Source of the DNA: Modestobacter sp. VKM Ac-2985
GTDB lineage: Bacteria > Actinomycetota > Actinomycetes > Mycobacteriales > Geodermatophilaceae
Assembly: GCF_026967925.1 (NCBI RefSeq)
Contig: NZ_JAPVBI010000001.1
Location: 1,855,882-1,919,881, forward strand
Direction of reading: 5' to 3'
Length of the DNA stretch: 64,000 nucleotides
Made by a program: the position numbers and the translations under genes. Every line of letters starts with the position of its first letter. The first letter of the stretch is position 1. Below are positions 40,602 to 52,180 of the stretch, one piece after another. The notes beneath the pieces are model-generated. The model did no database searches. It had not been told where the DNA came from and worked only from the letters and a program-made list of their open reading frames with translations.

Positions 40602-40655
40602 ACGCTAGGCACGAGGAGTTTCGACGGCGGCGCGGTGGCGTGACCCCCATGGGAC
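40602..40655 (-). promoter_or_regulatory. cynS promoter/operator, 11-nt repeat module
   Basis: On the minus strand GTCCC, GTCAC, GCGCC and GAAAC begin at 11-nt steps, then CCTAGCGT with a -10-like TAGCGT. By hand alignment about 30 of 44 positions from GTCAC through the -10 are identical to the narK module, with identical spacing. The implied leader is about 50 nt. The same activator, most likely an OmpR-family protein such as GlnR, probably controls both. Confidence 0.65.
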
Positions 40656-40726
40656 AACGGCCGCACCGGCCCGGTGCCCGCGCTGTGCGGCCGAGGACAC
40701 GCAGCCGTCGCCGGACGGTGGGTGGC

Positions 40727-41878
40727 TCAGACCGCCAGGCGGTAGCCGCGCTTGACCACGGTCTGCACGACCGGGGCGCCCAGGGCGGCGCGCAGCCGGG
40801 TCACCGCCATCTCCACCGCGTGCGCGTCACCGCCGCCGGAGAGCTCGCCGAGCAGGTCGGCGCGGGAGACGACGACGCCGGGCCGGCGGGCCAGCGCGCG
40901 CAGCACCGCCATCGGCCCGGGCGCGAGCTCCACGAGCCGGCCGTCGAGGACGGCGGCGTGCCCGCGTACCTGCAGCGTGTGCGCACCGGAGTGCAGCACC
41001 GGGTGCCGCGCCGGCAGCGCGCTGACGACCTCGCGGGCCAGTGCACCGAGCCGGGCCCGCTCGGGCTGGACCGCCCGGATGCCGGCCGCCTGGAGCGGGC
41101 CGGCGGTGACCGGCCCCACGGCGACCGGGAGCACGGCGTCGGCCAGGGCACCGAGGACGCCGGGGTACACGCCCTCCTCCTCGGCGACCTGCAGCAGGCT
41201 GGCGGCAGCGGGGGCGCTGGTGAAGGTGACCGCGTCCACGGCGCGCGCGGCGATCACCGCGACGAGGCGGCGCAGCGGGGCGGTGTCCTCGGGCAGCACC
41301 CAGCGGTAGACCGGGACCTTGACCACCTCGGCACCGGCCCGCACCAGCCCGGAGACGAGCTCGGGCAGCGGGTCACCGTGCAGCTGGACGGCGATCCGGC
41401 GGCCGGGCAGCGGGCCCTCGGCCCCGGACAACAGGTGCGAGAGCACCTCCGCCGAGCTCTCCGACTCCGGGGACCAGGCGTCGACCAGGCCGGCCCCGCG
41501 GATCGCGCCGCGGGCCTTCGGTCCCCGGGCCAGCACCCGGGCGGTGGCCAGGTGCTCGCGCAGCGGCAGGTCCCACGCCTCGGCGGCCTCCAGCCAGCCG
41601 CGGAACCCGACCCCGGTGGTGGCCACCACCAGGTCGACCGGTGCGGCGAGCACCTCCCGGGTGGCGGCGACCAGGTCGGCGTCGTCGGACAGCGGCACGA
41701 TCCGGATCGCCGGGGCGTAGAGGACCCGCGCACCCCGACGGTCCAGCAGTGCACCCAGCTCCTCGCTGCGGCGGGCCGCGGTCACCGCCACCGTGTAACC
41801 GGCCAGCGGCAGCAGGTCGGGCACCGGCGGCTCTCCGGCAGGGCTGGCCACGGGGTGGTCGAGCTGGCTGTCGGTCAC
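40727..41878 (-). CDS. hemD: Uroporphyrinogen-III synthase fused to OmpR-type DNA-binding domain
   Basis: A 383-residue protein from GTG 41878. Residues 25-280 are the two-domain HemD fold (GYTVAVTAARRSEELGALLDRRGARVLYAPAI; AVDAVTFTSAPAAASLLQ; LPVAVGPVTAGPLQAAGI), which closes hydroxymethylbilane to uroporphyrinogen III. Residues 300-383 form a winged helix of response-regulator type (LVELAPGPMAVLRALARRPGVVVSRADLL, VKRGYRLAV). This fusion is known in actinobacteria near nitrite reductase genes; siroheme supply for NirB explains it. The open frame upstream to 42724 has no family sequence. Confidence 0.87.
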   Translation of the reverse strand: MTDSQLDHPVASPAGEPPVPDLLPLAGYTVAVTAARRSEELGALLDRRGARVLYAPAIRIVPLSDDADLVAATREVLAAPVDLVVATTGVGFRGWLEAAEAWDLPLREHLATARVLARGPKARGAIRGAGLVDAWSPESESSAEVLSHLLSGAEGPLPGRRIAVQLHGDPLPELVSGLVRAGAEVVKVPVYRWVLPEDTAPLRRLVAVIAARAVDAVTFTSAPAAASLLQVAEEEGVYPGVLGALADAVLPVAVGPVTAGPLQAAGIRAVQPERARLGALAREVVSALPARHPVLHSGAHTLQVRGHAAVLDGRLVELAPGPMAVLRALARRPGVVVSRADLLGELSGGGDAHAVEMAVTRLRAALGAPVVQTVVKRGYRLAV

Positions 41879-41900
41879 TGCTCCATGGTGCGTCCTCGGT

Positions 41901-41916
41901 GTTCCATCCGTGTGAC
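41901..41916 (-). promoter_or_regulatory. Possible GlnR-type box before the HemD-HTH gene
   Basis: The minus strand reads GTCAC, 6 nt, GGAAC about 25 bp upstream of the start, close to the GTnAC-n6-GAAAC GlnR consensus. It is a single weak match; the gene's own winged helix is an alternative binder. Confidence 0.3.
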
Positions 41917-42016
41917 GTCCCGCCTCAGGAGCGGACGTCCGGGGTGCGGTGCTCAGCTGGCGCCGTCCCGACCTGCACGTCTGCGCGGCGTCCCGGGGAG
42001 CGGGCAGGATGGTGGC

Positions 42017-42526
42017 GTGCCCGCCGAGCCGACGCCCACCGACCCCGCGCCCCACCCGCTCTCCGCCGTCCCGCGCCGCCTGCGGGTGATCACCGCGGTG
42101 ATGGCGGCCGGTCTGGTGATCGTGATGAGCGTGGTCGCGCTGCTGCTCAAGGAGTCGACCACCGGGGTGGTGGCCTTCCAGACCTCCGACCAGGTCGCGA
42201 TGGTGGGCCTCGGTCTCGCCATGGGGGCGGGGGTGCTGATGCTGGGACGGTCCCGGGTGGACGCCGACGCCTCCGGGGTGCGGATCCGCAACGTCGTCAT
42301 CAACCACGAGGTGCCCTGGTCGGCGGTGCGCGCGGTGCGCTTCGACCAGCACTCGCCGTGGGCCAGTCTGCTGCTGACCAACGACGACGAGGTCGCGATG
42401 GGCGGGATCCAGGCCGCCGACGGCCAGCGGGCGCTGGTCGCCGTGCGGGGGCTGCGGGCGCTGCTGGCCGACCACCGGGAGCGCAACCCCGCGCCGCGCG
42501 AGGACCTGCTGTACCCCCGGGAATGA
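42017..42526 (+). CDS. Membrane-anchored PH-domain protein (Cfp6-like)
   Basis: About 169 residues from GTG 42017. Two transmembrane helices (LRVITAVMAAGLVIVMSVVALLL and VAMVGLGLAMGAGVLMLG) are followed by a small bacterial PH domain (VDADASGVRIRNVVINHEVPWSAVRAVRFDQHSPWASLLLTNDDEVAMGGI), where the VPWSAV strand and PW...L pattern match the low-molecular-weight antigen 6 family. The C-terminal REDLLYPRE is also typical. The function is unknown. Ribosome-binding site weak. Confidence 0.75.
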   Translation: MPAEPTPTDPAPHPLSAVPRRLRVITAVMAAGLVIVMSVVALLLKESTTGVVAFQTSDQVAMVGLGLAMGAGVLMLGRSRVDADASGVRIRNVVINHEVPWSAVRAVRFDQHSPWASLLLTNDDEVAMGGIQAADGQRALVAVRGLRALLADHRERNPAPREDLLYPRE

Positions 42527-42851
42527 CGCCGGGGGTCCGCGCGCTGTACTGTGAGCACGCCTCCCCCCGCTACATCGAGGCGCGTGAACCACAGCGGCCG
42601 TCGTCTGCAGAGACCGGCGGTCACTGACCAAAGAGGAGCCCGCTCCCACCTGGCGCCGTACCGGCGTCCAGGTCCCCGGATCGCGCAGGTCGGCCCCGGC
42701 CGGCTCGCGTGGCCGCGACGGCACCCCCGCCCCGGGGTGCCCGCCGCGGCAACCCGGCGAGTGGGCCCCGTGAGCACCAGCTCACGGGGCCTTGCTGCGT
42801 CGGCGGCCCGGGACGGGTGCGACTCCTCCCCGCAGCAGCAGAGGAGAGGCC
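42527..42851 (+). promoter_or_regulatory. infC leader: infC leader with hairpin attenuator
   Basis: This 325-bp gene-free stretch precedes infC. GGCCCCGTGAGC (42764-42775) and GCTCACGGGGCC (42780-42791) make a perfect 12-bp stem with an ACCA loop, followed by TTGCT, a terminator-like structure 60 bp before the infC start. A TACTGT at 42546-42551 could be the promoter -10. Upstream GC-rich segments (around 42730-42755, CCCCGCCCCGGGG) could pair differently and form an antiterminator. Translation-factor operons are often attenuated in this way; the mechanism here is inferred. Confidence 0.6.
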
Positions 42852-43439
42852 ATCACCGAGCCCCGCATCAACGACCGCATCCGCGTTCCCGAGGTCCGCC
42901 TGGTCGGACCGGAGGGCGAGCAGGTCGGCATCGTGCCGATCGGCGAAGCGCTGCGCCTGGCCCAGGACTCCGAGCTCGACCTGGTCGAGGTCGCGCCCAT
43001 GGCCCGGCCTCCCGTCGTCAAGCTCATGGACTACGGGAAGTTCAAGTACGAAGCCGCGCAGAAGGCCCGAGAGGCCCGGCGGAACCAGGCGCTCACCGTC
43101 ATCAAGGAGATGCGGCTGCGCCTCAAGATCGACCCGCACGACTACGAGACCAAGAAGGGCCACGTCGAGCGCTTCCTCAAGGGCGGCGACAAGGTCAAGA
43201 TCACCGTGATGTTCCGCGGTCGCGAGCAGTCCCGCCCGGAGATGGGCTACAAGCTGCTGCAGCGGCTGGCCGGCGACGTGGCCGACCTCGGGGTGGTGGA
43301 GTCCAACCCCAAGCAGGACGGCCGGAACATGGTCATGGTGATCGCGCCGCACCGGAACCAGGCGGCGACCGACGACGCGCGGCGCTCCGCGAAGGCCGAG
43401 AAGCAGGCGGCATCCGGGGAGCAGGCCCCCCCGGCCTGA
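42852..43439 (+). CDS. infC: Translation initiation factor IF-3
   Basis: A 195-residue factor that binds the 30S subunit and checks the start codon. [19 protein letters not shown] is the family N-terminus, [22 protein letters not shown] the linker, and [41 protein letters not shown] the C-domain. The start is ATC at 42852, with GAGGAG (42841-42846) at 5-nt spacing; no ATG, GTG or TTG lies between the attenuator stem and the conserved sequence, and the in-frame TTG at 42792 is within the hairpin's tail. E. coli infC likewise uses a non-standard start (AUU) for autoregulation. The tail is Ala/Glu/Lys-rich. Confidence 0.95.
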   Translation: MTEPRINDRIRVPEVRLVGPEGEQVGIVPIGEALRLAQDSELDLVEVAPMARPPVVKLMDYGKFKYEAAQKAREARRNQALTVIKEMRLRLKIDPHDYETKKGHVERFLKGGDKVKITVMFRGREQSRPEMGYKLLQRLAGDVADLGVVESNPKQDGRNMVMVIAPHRNQAATDDARRSAKAEKQAASGEQAPPA

Positions 43440-43472
43440 GCCGGGCGAGGGCCCCGCACGACCGAGACGGCC

Positions 43473-43504
43473 CGCGCCAGGAGCAGCCCGCTGCTCCTGG
43501 CGCG
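43473..43504 (+). promoter_or_regulatory. Strong hairpin between infC and rpmI
   Basis: CGCGCCAGGAGCAGC (43473-43487) is perfectly complementary to GCTGCTCCTGGCGCG (43490-43504), a 15-bp stem with a 2-nt spacer. It lies 25 bp before rpmI. It may set the high output of L35/L20 relative to IF-3, act as an RNase III site, or be the L20 autoregulatory target. Full termination here is unlikely because rpmI and rplT have no obvious promoter of their own. Confidence 0.55.
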
Positions 43505-43529
43505 GACAGACACGAACAAGGACGAGGAC

Positions 43530-43724
43530 ATGCCGAAGAACAAGACCCACAAGGGCGCGGCCAAGCGCATCCGCGTCACGGGCACCGGGAAGCTGGTGGC
43601 TGAGCACACGAACAACCAGCACAAGTTCGAGCACAAGTCCTCGAGCCGGAAGCGCCGTATCAGCGGCACCGCAGAGCTCTCTCCGGCGGACACCAGCCGG
43701 ATGAAGAAGCTCCTCGGTCTCTGA
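43530..43724 (+). CDS. rpmI: 50S ribosomal protein L35
   Basis: A 64-residue basic protein. MPKNKTHKGAAKRIRVTGTG is the conserved start, HKFEHKSSSRKRRISG the central basic region and MKKLLGL the C-terminus. GGACGAGG precedes the ATG. Usual position between infC and rplT. Confidence 0.97.
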   Translation: MPKNKTHKGAAKRIRVTGTGKLVAEHTNNQHKFEHKSSSRKRRISGTAELSPADTSRMKKLLGL

Positions 43725-43761
43725 CCGTCCCTTCCCGTAACCAGCAGACAGGAGCTCTCAC

Positions 43762-44151
43762 GTGGCACGCGTGAAGCGGGCGGTCAACGCCCAGAAGAAG
43801 CGTCGTACGACCCTCGAGGCGGCCAGCGGTTACCGCGGCCAGCGCTCGCGGCTGTACCGCAAGGCCAAGGAGCAGATCCTCCACTCGGCCACCTACAACT
43901 ACCGCGACCGCAAGGTCCGCAAGGGTGACTTCCGCAAGCTGTGGATCACCCGGATCAACGCCGCGGCCCGGCAGAACGACATGACCTACAACCGGTTCAT
44001 GCAGGGCCTCAAGCTCGCCGGCATCGAGCTGGACCGTCGTGTCCTGGCCGAGCTCGCCGTGAACGAGCCCGCCACCTTCGCCACGCTGGTGGAGTCCGCC
44101 CGGGCCGCGCTCGCCGCGAACCCCGAGGCGACCGGCGCCCAGGCCGCCTGA
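43762..44151 (+). CDS. rplT: 50S ribosomal protein L20
   Basis: A 129-residue early-assembly protein that binds 23S rRNA. The N-terminal extension [38 protein letters not shown] and the globular [40 protein letters not shown] match the family. GTG start behind AGGAG. In several bacteria L20 represses its own operon; candidate RNA structures lie upstream of rpmI and infC. Confidence 0.97.
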   Translation: MARVKRAVNAQKKRRTTLEAASGYRGQRSRLYRKAKEQILHSATYNYRDRKVRKGDFRKLWITRINAAARQNDMTYNRFMQGLKLAGIELDRRVLAELAVNEPATFATLVESARAALAANPEATGAQAA

Positions 44152-44165
44152 ACCAGAACCACCTT

Positions 44166-44212
44166 CGACGCCGTCGCCGGTGGGTCCTCGTGACCCGCTG
44201 GGGACGGCGTCG
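44166..44212 (+). terminator. Extended hairpin after rplT
   Basis: CGACGCCGTC (44166-44175) pairs with GACGGCGTCG (44203-44212), and the 27-nt interior contains GGGTC/GACCC pairs that continue the stem. It begins 15 bp after the L20 stop and ends 20 bp before the methyltransferase ribosome-binding site, so it probably reduces read-through into that gene. Confidence 0.55.
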
Positions 44213-44245
44213 TCGTCTGCGCCCACCCTGCGAGAGGAGCTCCCC

Positions 44246-45049
44246 GTGCCCGACGTGCTGACCGAGCGCTCGGCGCGGGTCGTCGGCGCCCGCAAGCTCA
44301 CCCGGCGCAGCGGCCGGGACGACGCCGGGGCCTTCCTCGCCGAGGGGCGGCAGGCGGTCAGCGAGGCGCTGGCGCAGGCCGAGGCCGACCCGGGCGCCGT
44401 CCGCGAGCTGTTCGTCACCGAGGCTGCGGCGGACACCCACCGCGACCTGCTGGCTGCCGCCCGGGTGCCGGTGCACGTGGCCACCGACCGGGCGGTCGCC
44501 TCGCTGTCGGAGACCGTGACGCCGCAGGGGCTGGTCGCGGTCTGCGCGCTGCGCGACGTGCCGGCCGCGACGCTGGTGACCGACCCGCCGCGGCTGGCGG
44601 TCGCGCTGGCCGAGCTCAACGACCCCGGGAACGCCGGGACGGTGCTGCGCACCGCCGATGCCTGCGGTGCCCGCACGGTGGTGTTCGGCACCGGCTCCGC
44701 CGACCCCTACGGCGGCAAGGTGGTGCGCAGCAGCGCCGGCAGCCTGTTCCACGTCGACGTCGTGCGCAGCACGCCGCTGGCCGACCTGGTGCCGCAGGTG
44801 CAGGCCGCCGGCACGACCGTGCTGGCCGCCGACGGCGGGGGAGAGGTGGCCCTGGACGCCGCCGGGGACGAGGGGCTGCTCCACGGGCCGGTGCTGTGGC
44901 TGTTCGGCAACGAGGCCCGCGGACTGGACCCCGCGCTGGCCGCGCTCGCCGACGCGCGGGTGCGCATCCCGATGCGGGGCCGGGCGGAGAGCCTCAACCT
45001 GTCGGTGGCCGCCTCGATCTGCCTCTACGCCACCCAGCTCGCCGAGTAG
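44246..45049 (+). CDS. TrmH/SpoU family RNA 2'-O-methyltransferase
   Basis: A 267-residue SPOUT methyltransferase from GTG 44246 behind GAGAGGAG. The N-terminal substrate-binding domain contains FLAEGRQAVSEAL. The knot motifs are present: motif 1 LAELNDPGNAGTVLRTADACGA, motif 2 LWLFGNEARGLDP, and motif 3 RIPMRGRAESLNLSVAASICLY. The gene lies directly after rplT in most actinobacteria; a 23S rRNA ribose target is likely but the exact nucleotide is not predictable. Confidence 0.9.
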   Translation: MPDVLTERSARVVGARKLTRRSGRDDAGAFLAEGRQAVSEALAQAEADPGAVRELFVTEAAADTHRDLLAAARVPVHVATDRAVASLSETVTPQGLVAVCALRDVPAATLVTDPPRLAVALAELNDPGNAGTVLRTADACGARTVVFGTGSADPYGGKVVRSSAGSLFHVDVVRSTPLADLVPQVQAAGTTVLAADGGGEVALDAAGDEGLLHGPVLWLFGNEARGLDPALAALADARVRIPMRGRAESLNLSVAASICLYATQLAE

Positions 45050-45050
45050 G

Positions 45051-47303
45051 TCAGACGCCGGCCGGGTGCTTGGCGGCGTACATCCGGGCGTCGGCCCGGT
45101 GCAGCAGCGGGCCGAACTCGGCGCCGTCGTCCGGGTGGACGCTGATCCCGACGCTGGCCTGCACCTGCACCGTGGAGCTCCCCAGCTGCACCGGTGCGGT
45201 CACCGCGGCCTGCAGCTGCGCGGCCACCCGGGCCGCCTCCTGGGCCGCCGTCGCCGGGTCCAGCCCGCTGAGGCCGACGAGGAACTCGTCGCCGCCGAGC
45301 CGGGCGAGCAGGTCACCGCGGCGCAGCCGGTGGCGCAGCCGGTCGGCGACCACCTGCAGCAGCTCGTCCCCGGCGCCGTGGCCCAGGGCGTCGTTGACCG
45401 CCTTGAAGCCGTCGAGGTCCAGGAACAGCAGCGCGACGGCGGTGCCGTCCAGCCGGGCCTGCCACAGGGCCGACTCCATCCGCTCCTCGAAGCGGCGCCG
45501 GTTGGGCAGCGCGGTGAGCGGGTCGGTGTAGGCCAGCTCCTCGATCTGGGCCAGGTTCCGGCGGGTGCGGTCACGCTCCTGGAGGAGCTCACGCTCCACG
45601 GTCACCCGTGCGGTGACGTCGGTCTGCACACCGATGTACTGGACGACCGCACCGGCGGAGTCGCGGACCGGGGCCAGGTGGATCTCGTTCCACCACGGTT
45701 CCCGCTGCGGCCCACGGTGGTTGAGCAGGGTGGTCCGGAACTCCGCGCCCTCCCGGATCGCCAGCCGCATCCGGTCCACCGTGCCCGGGTCGGTGTCCGA
45801 CCCCTGCAGGAAGCGGCAGTTGCGCCCCAGCACCTGGGCGGCCGACAGGCCGGCGAGCTGCTCGAAGGCGGCGTTGACGTAGATCAGCGGCTGGTCCGGT
45901 GCCGTCATGTCCGCGATGGCGACCCCGCTCGTGGTCGCGGCCAGCGCGCGGTGCAGCAGCACCTCCTCCACGGTGCCGCCGTCCGGCCGCACCGCCACGG
46001 TGCCGGGGCCGGCCGGGGTCTCGGCTCCCTCAGCGGCCGGCACGTCCGGTGCCTGCTGGGCGGCGACCCGGGCGACCAGGGCCACGGCGGCCCGTTCGAC
46101 GGTGAGGCGGTCGTAGGTGAGGGCGTACTCGTACCGGCGCTGCCGGTCCGGCCCGCCGTCCCCGAGGTCCCGGGCGAGCAGCGCGGCGCTGAAGTGCGGG
46201 CTGAGCACGACGACGTCCCACTCACCGCGCACCGGGTCGTCGGCGGCCAGGTGTGCCCCGCGCACGCCGGGCACCGGCTCGATGGGCAGGTCCTCGCCCA
46301 GCGCGGCGACGAAGCCGGTACGGGCGACCAGGTCCCGGTAGCGCAGCGACGTGGCCGGGGTGAAGTGCCGTGCCTCCTGGAAGGTGGCGGCGACCACGCA
46401 GGTCTCGCCGAGCCGCATCGCCTGGCGCTCCAGGTGCTTGCTGAGCTCGATGAGCAGCGCCTTGGGCGCCGTCCGCAGCTGGGTCCCGGGGGGCAGGCAG
46501 CTGAACGGGCTCTCCTCCGGGTCGACGGCGGAGGACCCGCACGAGGGCAGGCCGAGCTGCCCGACGGCCCGGCCGGGGTCCGCGGTGGCCGCCGGCCGGC
46601 CGAAGTACCAGCCCTGGCCGAGGCTGGCGCCCAGGGCGTGCGCCATGGCCAGGTGGGCCTCGTCCTCGATCCCCTCGGCGAGGATGAGCGCACCGGTGCG
46701 CTCGGCGTAGCCGTTGACCGCGTTCATGATCTCGGCGACCGCCGGCCCGGGCCGCTGCTGGACCAGGCGCAGGTCGAGCTTCACCACGTCCGGGCGCAGC
46801 AGGGGCATGAACGCCAGCGACATGGACTCCGCCCCGACGTCGTCCAGGGCGATGCCCCAGCCCACCTCACGGACCCGCTCCACGGCGCGCAGCAGGTCCG
46901 CCGGGCGGGTCGCCAGCGCCCGCTCGGTGATCTCCACGACGACCCGCAGCCCGGCCGGAGCCGTGGTGGCGATGGCCAGCAGCTCCTCCAGCGGCGCCGA
47001 CTCCAGCACCTGCGGCTCGACGTTGACGAACACGGTCAGCGGCGGCCCGAGCTCGGCGGCGACGGCGCCGCGCAGCGCGGCCGACCGGCACAGCGCGTCC
47101 AGCTCGGCGAGCCGGCCGGCCGACCGGGCGGCGGCGAAGAGGGCGTCCGGGGTGTGCAGCGGACCCTGCGGCCCGCGGGCGAGCGCCTCATAGGCGACGA
47201 CGCGGCCGGAGTCCAGCTCGACGATGGGCTGGTACACGCTGTGCACGCTGCCGGCGGCGAGCACCGCGTCGATCGTCGCGACAGGGGCGTGGGTCGAGGT
47301 CAC
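45051..47303 (-). CDS. EAL-DICT-LOV-GGDEF protein, probable light-regulated cyclic di-GMP enzyme
   Basis: About 750 residues from GTG 47303; a GTG at 47354 is the alternative. An N-terminal EAL phosphodiesterase (about 8-245) has VYQPIV, YEALARG, FVNVEPQ, VVEITERA, LDDVGAES, VKLDLRLV and AEGIEDEAHL, so metal and catalytic acids look intact. A DICT domain (about 275-405) follows. A PAS/LOV domain (about 440-560) carries GRNCRFLQG with the photoactive Cys at residue 496, LLNHRGPQREPWWNEIHLAPV and YIGVQTDVT, all expected of an FMN-binding blue-light sensor. The GGDEF domain (about 580-750) has RLGGDEF at 668-674 and an intact I-site, RRGD. Domain order with EAL first is unusual. Cytoplasmic; no membrane segment. 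Confidence 0.88.
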   Translation of the reverse strand: MTSTHAPVATIDAVLAAGSVHSVYQPIVELDSGRVVAYEALARGPQGPLHTPDALFAAARSAGRLAELDALCRSAALRGAVAAELGPPLTVFVNVEPQVLESAPLEELLAIATTAPAGLRVVVEITERALATRPADLLRAVERVREVGWGIALDDVGAESMSLAFMPLLRPDVVKLDLRLVQQRPGPAVAEIMNAVNGYAERTGALILAEGIEDEAHLAMAHALGASLGQGWYFGRPAATADPGRAVGQLGLPSCGSSAVDPEESPFSCLPPGTQLRTAPKALLIELSKHLERQAMRLGETCVVAATFQEARHFTPATSLRYRDLVARTGFVAALGEDLPIEPVPGVRGAHLAADDPVRGEWDVVVLSPHFSAALLARDLGDGGPDRQRRYEYALTYDRLTVERAAVALVARVAAQQAPDVPAAEGAETPAGPGTVAVRPDGGTVEEVLLHRALAATTSGVAIADMTAPDQPLIYVNAAFEQLAGLSAAQVLGRNCRFLQGSDTDPGTVDRMRLAIREGAEFRTTLLNHRGPQREPWWNEIHLAPVRDSAGAVVQYIGVQTDVTARVTVERELLQERDRTRRNLAQIEELAYTDPLTALPNRRRFEERMESALWQARLDGTAVALLFLDLDGFKAVNDALGHGAGDELLQVVADRLRHRLRRGDLLARLGGDEFLVGLSGLDPATAAQEAARVAAQLQAAVTAPVQLGSSTVQVQASVGISVHPDDGAEFGPLLHRADARMYAAKHPAGV

Positions 47304-47371
47304 GAGCGGGAGATCGGCGCCGGCGGGACGGAACTGGCCTGCGGCGGACCGCACACCACCCCAGGGGGTGA

Positions 47372-51001
<3,630 letters not shown>

Positions 51002-51009
<8 letters not shown>

Positions 51010-51823
51010 CGCGAGTCGGCCCGACCTCACCGGCACCGTCGCGCTGGTCACCGGCGCCTCCGCCGGCATCGGCCGGTACCTGTCGCAGGGGCTGGCCGAG
51101 CGCGGCGCGACCGTGGCCGGGCTGGCCCGTTCGGCCGACCGGCTGCACGGGGCGATGGCCGAGGTCGCCGACGCCACCGGTGCCCGCACGCTGGCCGTGG
51201 CCGCCGACGTCACCGACCCCGACGCCGTCCAGGCCGCGGTCACCCAGGTGGTCGCGGAGCTGGGACCGGTCACCCTGCTGGTCAACAACGCCGGCCTCAT
51301 CGACGCCGCCGAGGTGCCGCTGTGGGAGGCCGACCCCGACCAGTGGTGGCAGGTGGTGGAGAGCCAGGTGCGCGGCCCGTTCCTGGTCTCCCGCGCCGTC
51401 GTCCCCGGGATGCTGGCCGCCGGCGGTGGCCGGGTGATCGGGCTCGCCAGCGGCCTGGGCACCCGGGGGAGCGACGTCTACAGCGCCTACTCGGCCGGCA
51501 AGACGGCCCAGATGCGGATCACCGAGGCGATCGACCTGGCCGGTGCCGAGCACGGGGTGCGCGCCTTCGACCTCGCGCCCGGGGTGATCGACACCGAGAT
51601 GACCCGGGCGATGCCGATGCACGCCGGGCGCACCGAGTGGACCCGCCCGGAGGACGTCGTGGCACTGGCCCTGGCGATCGCCGCCGGGGAGCTGGACCAG
51701 TGGTCGGGGCGGTTCTTCCGGGCCGGTGCCGACGACCTCGACGTGCTGCGCGCGACGACGCCGGCGGACGCAGCCCGCCAGCTCCGGTTGCGCCCCTACG
51801 GCGCCGAGGACCCGATCGGCTGA
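51002..51823 (+). CDS. SDR family oxidoreductase
   Basis: A 273-residue short-chain dehydrogenase. The cofactor loop is TGASAGIG, with LARSADR suggesting NADP(H); NNAGLID marks strand 4, and the catalytic residues are Ser in LASGLG and YSAGK in YSAYSAGKTAQ. Its GTG lies inside the last codons of pheT (8-bp overlap), so it is co-translated with pheST. The substrate is unknown. Confidence 0.87.
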
Positions 51824-51850
51824 CCCCGCGGACCGCGGTGACCGGGGCGG

Positions 51851-52168
51851 TCAGCAGACGGCGGTGAACAGCACGCCGGTGCCGGTCATCTCGAGCATCC
51901 GCCGGACCATGGCGGAGGGGCGGCGGAGCTCGGGCAGCCCCCCGGCCCGGCGGGCCTGCTCGGTCTCCCGCACCATCAGCCGCAGCGCCCGGCCGTCCAG
52001 GAACGTGGCCGCCGAGAGGTCGACGGCGCCCGCCCCGGGGGTGCGCGGCCCGCCGGCGTCCCAGGCCTCGACCACCAGGCTGTCGACCTCCCCGCACAAC
52101 CGGAGCACGGTCACGCCGTCCTCCTCGACCAGGTCGATCCCGCCGGACAGCTGCTGGACGTCGCGCAT
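51851..52168 (-). CDS. STAS-domain anti-sigma-factor-antagonist-like protein
   Basis: A 105-residue protein from ATG 52168 behind GGGGGAGGAA. GIDLVEEDGVTVLRLCGEVDSLVVE opens the STAS fold and AVDLSAATFLDGRALRLMVRETEQARRAGG is the central strand-helix. In SpoIIAA-type antagonists the equivalent loop is D-S-S/T-G with a phosphorylatable Ser; here it is DGRA, so the Ser is absent and phospho-control by a sigma-linked kinase is doubtful. The C-terminal RRMLEMTGTGVLF is typical. Confidence 0.8.
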   Translation of the reverse strand: MRDVQQLSGGIDLVEEDGVTVLRLCGEVDSLVVEAWDAGGPRTPGAGAVDLSAATFLDGRALRLMVRETEQARRAGGLPELRRPSAMVRRMLEMTGTGVLFTAVC

Positions 52169-52180
52169 GGCGGTGTTCCT

